Positions 32,794-39,180 of a stretch of DNA of 39,180 nucleotides are shown piece by piece. Source of the DNA: Deltaproteobacteria bacterium (GTDB lineage: Bacteria; SAR324; XYD2-FULL-50-16). Every line of letters begins with the position of its first letter. The first letter of the stretch is position 1. Under the pieces are notes generated by a model. The model did not search any database, was not told the DNA's origin, and saw only the letters and a program-made list of their open reading frames with translations. The stretch is from the NCBI GenBank assembly GCA_029881655.1, contig JAOUME010000009.1:1-39180 (forward strand), in the 5' to 3' direction. A program made the translations under genes and the position numbers.

Positions 32794-35700
32794 ATGGATC
32801 AATACCGATTCGCAATCGACCGCGGCGGAACCTTTACCGATATCTACGCTGAAACGCCGGATGGGGGATTTAAAACCCTTAAACTGTTATCCGCCGATCC
32901 CGGCCGCTACCATGACGCTCCCACCGAAGGCATCTTAAGAATCATTCGGGAGCATGAACCCGGCTTCAAGGGTAAGAGAATCCCGTCAGAAAAGATCCAG
33001 TGGATTCGCATGGGAACCACTATCGCCACCAACGCCCTTTTGGAAAGAAAAGGCGCGCGTCTCGCCCTGATGATCACCCAGGGTTTCGAGGACCTGCTTG
33101 AAATCGGCTATCAAAACAGGCCAGAGCTTTTTGATCTGGAGATTAAAAAACCAGAACTCTTATATAGTAAAGTGTTTCCTGTGAAGGAGCGTGTCCGGCT
33201 GGTCTCCGAAAAATCGGGCTTAGAGCCCTACGATCCCGATAATCCCGTAAAGATTGGTCTCTCCGGCGAGAAATTCGAGATCATGGAGAAACCGGAACTT
33301 AAAACGATCAAGGCCCAGCTAAAGAGCCTGAAAGAAGATAATATAACAAGTCTGGCCGTGGTCTTGTCGCATTCATACGCTTTTGACGAGCATGAAAAAC
33401 ATATCAGGGAGCTGGCCCTTCAGATGAAAATCAGGCACGTCTCCATTTCCAGTGAAGTCATGCCCGCGGTCAAAATGGTCTCAAGGGGCGATACCTGTAT
33501 GGTCGATGCCTACCTGACACCCTTGCTCAGGGATTATCTGGCGGATTTCTTAAACGGGTTCGAGGGGCCGCTTGATAAGACCGGAGTCCTTTTCATGCGC
33601 TCGGACGGCGGACTGGTCCTGGGGGAGAATTTCCTGGGATCAAACGCCATCCTCTCAGGACCGGCCGGCGGTGTGGTGGGGTACGCCGAGAGCGCCTACC
33701 GCCAAATGGGAGAAAAACCCCTGATCGGTTTTGATATGGGGGGGACTTCCACGGATGTTTCCCGCTTTGACGGTCACTACGAGATAATCTTTGAGAATGA
33801 AACCGCGGGCGTCCGGCTTAACAGCCCCCAGCTCAACATCAACACGGTCGCGGCGGGCGGAGGTTCCAGACTGTTTTTCGAAAACGGCGTCTTCAAGGTG
33901 GGTCCAGAGTCCTCGGGCGCTTATCCGGGGCCTGTATGCTATGCGAACGACGGTTATTTAAGCCTGACCGACGCCAATCTGGCACTTGGAAAAATCATCC
34001 CCGATTATTTCCCTCAAATCTTCGGGGAGACCAAAGACCAGCCCCTGGATAAAAATGAATCCTTGCGACAGCTTGAAGCTCTGACCCAAAAGATCAATGA
34101 ACATCCATCCCTGAGAAACACTTCGAAACTGAGCCTGCCGGAAGTGGCGCAAGGCTTCATCAAGGTCGCCAACCAGAAAATGATCCGCTCGATCAGAGAA
34201 ATATCGGTCATGAAGGGGTTTGACCTGAAAGAACACGTCCTCGTCTGTTTCGGGGGAGCCGGTGGACAGCACGCCTGCGGCGTCGCACGCGAATTGGGAA
34301 TAAAAGAGATCCTGATTCCCCGCTTCGGTGGTATCCTCTCGGCCTACGGTCTGGGGATGGCCGACGTAGTGGCGGAAGAAAGGGAGCCTTGCGCCCGAAT
34401 CTTAACTCCAGAGAACCTCGACTTCGTCTTCAATAAAATAAAATCTCTTACCGAAAAGGCGGTTAATAAACTCCTCTGTCAGGGTTTCTCAAGCGAGCTC
34501 ATTCAGCCTTCGGCCTACCTCAATCTGCGCTACGAGGGAACCGATACCCAAAAGATGCTGCTTGAGCCCGCGGACAAGGATTTCAAAGGCCTCTTTGATA
34601 GAAATTATCTAAAAGAGTTCGGTTTTTACCACCCCGAAAAGGACATCCTCATCGATGATATCCGGGTCGTGGCAAAAGCGGTCAGGGAAAAATTCTGCCA
34701 CCGTAAAATCAAACAGAGCCGAAAAAGCCCTCTGCCCGATGCTTCCAGGAGGGTCTTTTTCGAAGACAGATGGCACCAAACCCCCGTTTTTCTATACGAC
34801 GGTCTTAAAGCAGGACAGATCATCCCGAGTCCGGCCATCATCATCCAGCAGACCCAGACCATCGTCATCGACCCTTTTTCCCATGCCCGGATCAATTCCC
34901 AGGGAGATATTCTCATCAAGCTGAAAAAACCGCCCGCTTTCTCAAAAAGCGTCAAAGCCGATCCTGTCGGCCTGTCGATCTTCAACGGCCTCTTTATGTC
35001 CATCGCCGAGCAGATGGGCCGCAGCCTCCAGAAAACCGCGGTCTCCGTCAACATCAAGCAGAGGCAGGATTTTTCCTGCGCGGTCTTCGACCGTCTGGGA
35101 AGACTGATCGCCAACGCGCCCCATCAGCCCGTCCATTTGGGTGCCATGAGCCAGGCGGTTCAAGCCCAGATCCGCCTGCTGGGAAAAGAGATCAAAAAAG
35201 GCGACGTCCTGCTTTCGAACCACCCCGAATCAGGCGGCAGTCATCTACCCGACCTGACCGTGATCACACCGGTTTACGAGAAGGACCGACTGGCCTTCTT
35301 CGTCGCCAGCCGCGGACACCACGCCGATGTCGGCGGCGTCACCCCCGGTTCCATCCCCCCCTTTTCCAGCCGTCTTGAAGAAGAAGGGGTCGCGATAAGT
35401 TCCTTTAAGCTGGTGAGAAATAACCGTTTTATGGAAAATGACATCATTCAACTCCTAAAAAACGAGACCGCAAATAAAAAAGATCCCCGCATAAAAGGCG
35501 CCAGAGCCGTCAGGGACAATATCGCCGATCTGAAAGCCCAGGTCGCGGCCAACCAAAAGGGAGTGGAACTCCTGGGCGAACTCTGCGGGAAATACTCCAT
35601 CAAAACCGTCCAGAGCTATATGAACCGGATTCGAGAAAACGCCGAGGAAGCCGTCAGGGAGATGCTGGGTGAACTGTCGGACAGACTGGGACTCAAGCAG

Positions 35701-36528
35701 GTCGACTCGCTGGAGGCCGAGGACTTCATGGACGATGGCTCGGTCATTCATCTGAAAATCACACTCGACAGGCATGCGAGATCCGCCGTCTTTGACTTCA
35801 GCAAAACCGCCAGGGCCGTCAAAGGTAACTGGAACTGCCCCAAAGCCGTCACCTACTCCGCGGTTTTATACTGCCTCAGATCCATGATCAAAAAGGAAAT
35901 CCCCTTAAATCACGGCTGTCTAAAACCCGTTAAGCTGGTCCTTAAAAAAAACAGCCTGCTTTATCCGGGCAAACATAAAGCCGTCGTCGGGGGAAACGTC
36001 TTGACCTCCCAGAGAATCGTCGATGTCATCTTGAAGGCTTTCCGGCAGATGGCCGCTTCACAAGGCTGCATGAACAACCTCACCTTCGGCGACGACCGCT
36101 TCGCCTACTATGAAACCATCGGCGGCGGCGCGGGAGCGGGTCCCGGCTGGAACGGACAAAGCGCGGTTCATACCCATATGTCCAACACCCGTATCACCGA
36201 CCCCGAAATCCTCGAAAGAAATTACCCGGTGCTGCTTCGCATCTTTTGTATCCGCAAAAATTCCGGCGGAAAAGGTAAGTTCACCGGCGGTAACGGCATC
36301 ATCCGGGAAATCGAGTTTCTAAAACCTCTTCAGCTCTCCATCCTTTCCGAAAGACGTATCTACGCTCCCTACGGCCTTTTCGGCGGCGGCAATGGCCAAA
36401 AAGGACTTAATATGTTAATCACTAAAGACAATAATACCATTGATTTAGGTGGCAAAAATAGCCTGAACGTCCAAGCCGGGGACCGCATCCGTATCGAGAC
36501 GCCCGGCGGCGGCGGGTTCAAAACTTAG
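32794..36528 (+). CDS. oplA: 5-oxoprolinase (ATP-hydrolysing), fused HyuA-HyuB type
   Basis: 1244 residues in one chain. The N-terminal half (1-720) is hydantoinase-A/oxoprolinase: DRGGTFTDIYAE and LKLLSADPGRYHDAPTEGI at the start, GTTIATNALLERKGAR, ILSGPAGGVVG, GFDMGGTSTDVSRFDG and CFGGAGGQHACGVARELG. The C-terminal half (from about 722) is hydantoinase-B: GLSIFNGLFMSIAEQMG, SNHPESGGSHLPDLTV and SRGHHADVGGVTPGS. The order and length match fused 5-oxoprolinases of bacteria and eukaryotes, which open 5-oxo-L-proline to glutamate using ATP. It is 15 nt after argA, so they are likely one operon; glutamate made here is the ArgA substrate. Confidence 0.9.
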   Translation: MDQYRFAIDRGGTFTDIYAETPDGGFKTLKLLSADPGRYHDAPTEGILRIIREHEPGFKGKRIPSEKIQWIRMGTTIATNALLERKGARLALMITQGFEDLLEIGYQNRPELFDLEIKKPELLYSKVFPVKERVRLVSEKSGLEPYDPDNPVKIGLSGEKFEIMEKPELKTIKAQLKSLKEDNITSLAVVLSHSYAFDEHEKHIRELALQMKIRHVSISSEVMPAVKMVSRGDTCMVDAYLTPLLRDYLADFLNGFEGPLDKTGVLFMRSDGGLVLGENFLGSNAILSGPAGGVVGYAESAYRQMGEKPLIGFDMGGTSTDVSRFDGHYEIIFENETAGVRLNSPQLNINTVAAGGGSRLFFENGVFKVGPESSGAYPGPVCYANDGYLSLTDANLALGKIIPDYFPQIFGETKDQPLDKNESLRQLEALTQKINEHPSLRNTSKLSLPEVAQGFIKVANQKMIRSIREISVMKGFDLKEHVLVCFGGAGGQHACGVARELGIKEILIPRFGGILSAYGLGMADVVAEEREPCARILTPENLDFVFNKIKSLTEKAVNKLLCQGFSSELIQPSAYLNLRYEGTDTQKMLLEPADKDFKGLFDRNYLKEFGFYHPEKDILIDDIRVVAKAVREKFCHRKIKQSRKSPLPDASRRVFFEDRWHQTPVFLYDGLKAGQIIPSPAIIIQQTQTIVIDPFSHARINSQGDILIKLKKPPAFSKSVKADPVGLSIFNGLFMSIAEQMGRSLQKTAVSVNIKQRQDFSCAVFDRLGRLIANAPHQPVHLGAMSQAVQAQIRLLGKEIKKGDVLLSNHPESGGSHLPDLTVITPVYEKDRLAFFVASRGHHADVGGVTPGSIPPFSSRLEEEGVAISSFKLVRNNRFMENDIIQLLKNETANKKDPRIKGARAVRDNIADLKAQVAANQKGVELLGELCGKYSIKTVQSYMNRIRENAEEAVREMLGELSDRLGLKQVDSLEAEDFMDDGSVIHLKITLDRHARSAVFDFSKTARAVKGNWNCPKAVTYSAVLYCLRSMIKKEIPLNHGCLKPVKLVLKKNSLLYPGKHKAVVGGNVLTSQRIVDVILKAFRQMAASQGCMNNLTFGDDRFAYYETIGGGAGAGPGWNGQSAVHTHMSNTRITDPEILERNYPVLLRIFCIRKNSGGKGKFTGGNGIIREIEFLKPLQLSILSERRIYAPYGLFGGGNGQKGLNMLITKDNNTIDLGGKNSLNVQAGDRIRIETPGGGGFKT

Positions 36529-36665
36529 CATAATAATTTAATTAAGTAAATAATATTTTGCGTTTTTAGTGGCTTTTTTATTCAGTGAAAATTACAATTA
36601 CAGATATAGTACAAATACACTGGAAACTCCTTTTGAAAATCAAGCCAACCTGTTCGTTAAATATT

Positions 36666-37382
36666 ATGCAATTGGACATACCTAAGAACTACCTGATCGT
36701 CTTTTTAACCATTTTTTGTTTTTACCATACGACCCCTGCCGAGACAGCCTCGCTTCCGAACATCACCGAGCCTTTAACCCTTAAGAGCGACGAGGAGCAA
36801 ATCAAGACCCTCCTTCCTTTTTTTCGCTGGAAATCCTACCGCAATAACGAGGATTTGGCTTTGTTTTTTTCGGTCATCAAAGCGGAGTCTGATTTTGAGG
36901 TATCAGCGAGGAGCAAGGCCGGCGCCTTAGGCCTGATGCAGTTGATGCCCCGCACAGCCATCGATGAGTTTCAACGCTCTGGTCTTAAAATCTCCAAAAG
37001 ATCCATAAGAAAACAATTGATCCTGCAACCTGAGCTCAACATCGCTTTAGGGGCAGGATTCTTAAAGCGATTGAATTCACGCTTTGGGAAAGTAAAAAAT
37101 CCACGTAAAAGGCTTGATCTGGTTCTGGCGGCCTACAACGCCGGTCCGGAAAGGCTGAAAAAAGCTTTTGGCTGCGATAGCGATCACTGCCTTAGCGAAA
37201 AGGTCAATCGCACAAAAAACGCCTATTTCTCCAGAAGAATCAAATCCCTTCCCAGAGAAACCCGAAAATATATAAAAAACATCAAGAAAACCATCCCTTA
37301 CTATACCCAGCTGTTAGATGAAATGGAGAAAACACCTTCTTTTTTTAGCTTTTTAGGGTTCAAGCCAGTTCATGTCGGATAA
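36666..37382 (+). CDS. Secreted lytic murein transglycosylase (SLT family)
   Basis: 238 residues from the ATG at 36666, which gives a signal-like N-terminus (YLIVFLTIFCFYHTTPAETA). A GTG at 36585 would add 27 unrelated residues; neither has a good Shine-Dalgarno. The SLT domain (about 62-230) has the catalytic Glu74 in SVIKAESDFEVSAR, then GALGLMQLMPRTA (87-99) and VLAAYNAGPERLKKA. The family cleaves peptidoglycan glycan strands to 1,6-anhydromuramyl products, in remodelling or insertion of envelope machinery. The last 30 nt overlap the 3' end of the convergent trmFO gene. Confidence 0.83.
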   Translation: MQLDIPKNYLIVFLTIFCFYHTTPAETASLPNITEPLTLKSDEEQIKTLLPFFRWKSYRNNEDLALFFSVIKAESDFEVSARSKAGALGLMQLMPRTAIDEFQRSGLKISKRSIRKQLILQPELNIALGAGFLKRLNSRFGKVKNPRKRLDLVLAAYNAGPERLKKAFGCDSDHCLSEKVNRTKNAYFSRRIKSLPRETRKYIKNIKKTIPYYTQLLDEMEKTPSFFSFLGFKPVHVG

Positions 37383-38696
37383 TTGGCACTCCCAGCTTTT
37401 AAGGGCCCGCTCGGAATAGCTTTGCTTCCTTTCTTTTTTGCCAAGCCTTTTATCGCCCTCAAGCGGAGATAGAAGGCCGAAGTTGGCGTTCATCGGCTGG
37501 AAATTCTCGGTGGAAGCCTCCATCAGGTAGCGGACCAGACTACAAATCATCACTTTAGGATCAAGTTTCGGGGGAAGGTTTCTTTTTTCGAGCGCGCCGA
37601 TTTGCTGGGCGACCCAGAGACCTGTCGCGGTTGACTCGCCGTAGCCTTCCACACCCGTGATCTGGCCGGCCAGAAAGATGTTGCTGTTGAGCTTAAGGCT
37701 TAAATTCCAGGCCAGGTGTTGAGGCGCGTTGATGTAGGTGTTGCGGTGCATACTCCCGAGACGGGCAAATTCGGCGTTTTCAAGCCCGGGTATCAGCCTG
37801 AAGATTCTTCTTTGCTCGGGAAAAGTCATTTTCGTTTGACAACCGACCAGATTATAAAGACTCCCCGAGAGATTTTCCTGGCGCAGCTGAAGGACGGCGA
37901 AAGGCCTTTTTTCGGGTTTGGCCTGTTTAAAACCGACCGGCTTAAAAGGTCCGTAGCAAAGAGTATGGAAACCTCGCTCAGCCATCACCTCGATCGGCAG
38001 GCAACCCTCGAAATGCCTTTGTTTTTCATATTCGGCAAACTCCACTTTCTCAGCTTCCATCAAAGCGTAATAAAATTTTTCGTACTGGGACTGATCCATC
38101 GGACAGTTAATGTAATCCCCCGGAGAATCCTGGTAGCGTGAGGCCTTAAAGGCGATATTCATGTCGATGGACTCCAGTGTAACCACCGGCGAAATTGCGT
38201 CGTAAAAATAAAGCTCCTTCTGGCCGACCAAATCGATAAGCGACTGGGAGAGTTTCCGCGAAGTTAAGGGACCACTGGCCACCACCACATAATCAAACTC
38301 CTTCGAGAGCGTCATTAACTCGGCGACCTCTTCACGCTGAAGCTTTATCAGGGGACTTTCAATGATGGCCTGCTGGACGCGCGCGGAAAACAGGTCCCGG
38401 TCAACCGCCAGAGCCGAGCCCGCCGGAACTGACGCCTGTTTCGCGCATTCAATGATCAGGGAGCCGGCCATTTCCATTTCTTTTTTCAAAAGCCCATGCG
38501 CCGAGGTCAGCTCAACCGATTTAAGGGAATTGCTGCAAACCAATTCCGCCAAGTGATCCGTTTTGTGCGCGGGGGTGGTTTGGTCTGGCCTCATTTCAAA
38601 CAGAACCACCTCGATTTTTTTACGGGCAAGCTGCCACGCGGTCTCGCAACCGGCCAAACCGCCGCCGATAACAGCGACCCTCGTATTTTTTTTCAT
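37353..38696 (-). CDS. trmFO: Methylenetetrahydrofolate-tRNA-(uracil-54-C5)-methyltransferase TrmFO
   Basis: 447 residues; the ATG at 38696 is preferred over the in-frame TTG just upstream. The FAD-binding Rossmann motif VAVIGGGLAGCETAW is at 7-21. ELVCSNSLKS (51-60, Cys54) and HFEGCLPIE (Cys232) hold the two cysteines used in the flavin/uracil methylation mechanism. GQITGVEGYGESTATGL is the conserved C-terminal FAD segment. It makes m5U54 in the T-loop of tRNAs using methylene-THF and reduced FAD, in the cytoplasm. TrmFO occurs in Firmicutes and delta-like lineages, which suits the rest of the window. Confidence 0.93.
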   Translation of the reverse strand: MKKNTRVAVIGGGLAGCETAWQLARKKIEVVLFEMRPDQTTPAHKTDHLAELVCSNSLKSVELTSAHGLLKKEMEMAGSLIIECAKQASVPAGSALAVDRDLFSARVQQAIIESPLIKLQREEVAELMTLSKEFDYVVVASGPLTSRKLSQSLIDLVGQKELYFYDAISPVVTLESIDMNIAFKASRYQDSPGDYINCPMDQSQYEKFYYALMEAEKVEFAEYEKQRHFEGCLPIEVMAERGFHTLCYGPFKPVGFKQAKPEKRPFAVLQLRQENLSGSLYNLVGCQTKMTFPEQRRIFRLIPGLENAEFARLGSMHRNTYINAPQHLAWNLSLKLNSNIFLAGQITGVEGYGESTATGLWVAQQIGALEKRNLPPKLDPKVMICSLVRYLMEASTENFQPMNANFGLLSPLEGDKRLGKKERKQSYSERALKSWECQLSDMNWLEP

Positions 38697-38797
38697 CAAT
38701 ATTATCTTAAAATGGGATTGAGTGCTAAATGACCTGGCTTTTTATCGATGGTTTTGGCTGGAATTGCAAGGGGCGGGTAAGGTATGGTGACAACAGG

Positions 38798-38830
38798 AAA
38801 AACCCCCTCCGGTTTCCCGGAGAGAGTTTT
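38798..38830 (-). terminator. Strong intrinsic terminator of the flagellin gene
   Basis: Minus-strand CTCCGG-GAAA-CCGGAG stem-loop, extended by flanking AAAAC/GTTTT pairing and followed by a T-run. It begins 14 nt after the flagellin stop. Confidence 0.88.
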
Positions 38831-38843
38831 CCAGAGAAAAAGC

Positions 38844-39180
38844 CTAATCCAACAACTGTAAAACCGTTTTTGGACTCTGGTTCGCCTGAGCCAACATCGC
38901 GGTGGCCGACTGGGTCATGATCTGGTTTCTGGTAAAAGAAGCCATTTCCATCGCCATATCCACGTCGCGGATGACCGATTCGGAAGAAATCATGTTCTCG
39001 TTGGCGACCCTCAGGTTATTAAGGTTGGTCTCCAGAGTGTTCTTTTGGAACGCTCCGAGCTCACCTCTTAACTTGGTGATCTCATTTACCGCCTTATCGA
39101 CCAGCAGCAGAGAATCCTGCGCCTTGTCGAAATCGAGAACATTCACGTCCACCAAAGCTCTCAGGCCCGACTTGTTCTCG
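38844..39180 (-). CDS. fliC: Flagellin, C-terminal part (5' part beyond window)
   Basis: About 112 residues visible, open to the window edge. The sequence is the D0/D1 C-terminal helical domain of flagellin: LRGELGAFQKNTLETNLNNLRVANENMISSESVIRDVDMAMEMASFTRNQIMTQSATAMLAQANQSPKTVLQLL, the typical SRIRDVDMAxEMAxFTxxQI and AMLAQANQ blocks and a final LL plus Asp. This domain packs in the filament core. Expression is ended by the strong hairpin at 38798-38830. The sequence upstream of the edge and the promoter type (for example sigma28) cannot be seen. Confidence 0.93.
   Translation of the reverse strand, partial: ENKSGLRALVDVNVLDFDKAQDSLLLVDKAVNEITKLRGELGAFQKNTLETNLNNLRVANENMISSESVIRDVDMAMEMASFTRNQIMTQSATAMLAQANQSPKTVLQLLD

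Overview
This is an ordinary-looking chromosomal segment of a Gram-negative, flagellated, respiring bacterium. Evidence includes an outer-membrane porin-like protein with LolA-like and RND partners, CcmABC haem export genes, TatC, a DsbD N-terminal domain, IHF/HU, flagellin, a hemerythrin chemoreceptor, and folate-dependent TrmFO. IHF plus TrmFO plus an MMPL/DUF1302-type lipid exporter fits a deltaproteobacteria-like or neighbouring lineage (Desulfobacterota, SAR324, Nitrospinota or similar). I cannot fix the lineage from sequence alone. I saw no IS element, prophage, CRISPR array or integrase.

Layout. Positions 1-1125 (minus) hold a partial acyltransferase (PlsC) and a stand-alone DsbD N-terminal-like domain. 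Positions 1565-7312 (plus) hold an IHF/HU protein, a secreted protein of unknown function, folK, gloB, a ribosome hibernation factor, an rsmB-like rRNA methyltransferase and a secreted 5'-nucleotidase. Positions 15173-7335 (minus) form a lipid/hydrophobe export operon: tetR, two tandem RND (MMPL/HAE3) transporters, a LolA-like lipoprotein-sorting protein and an outer-membrane beta-barrel. Two palindromic operators lie just upstream of tetR. Positions 15586-19332 hold a DUF104-like/PilZ fusion, a thioredoxin-fold [2Fe-2S] ferredoxin, a Kef/YbaL-type antiporter and tRNA-Asn(GTT) with promoter and terminator. Positions 19679-22033 hold a CHASE-like/GAF/PAS sensor without an output domain and a small unknown protein. 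Positions 24806-22030 (minus) run YbjN-like, ccmA, ccmB, ccmC. Positions 25320-27158 encode a 612-aa soluble protein, possibly of the CfpA cytoplasmic filament type, followed by a PilZ protein. Positions 30021-27694 (minus) encode an MCP with a C-terminal hemerythrin domain, and 31521-30187 (minus) a TatC with a large periplasmic insertion. Positions 31666-36528 (plus) pair argA with a fused 5-oxoprolinase. The window ends with a lytic transglycosylase, trmFO and the 3' part of a flagellin gene.

How the genes fit together. The export operon looks like an envelope lipid-trafficking module under autoregulated TetR control. The argA-oplA pair links 5-oxoproline recycling to glutamate use in arginine synthesis. 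Two PilZ proteins, an O2-sensing-type MCP and flagellin point to c-di-GMP- and oxygen-controlled motility. The features most worth following are the TatC insertion, the asymmetric RND pair (one lacks the conserved TM4 Asp), the paired TetR operators, the DUF104-PilZ fusion and the filament-like protein.
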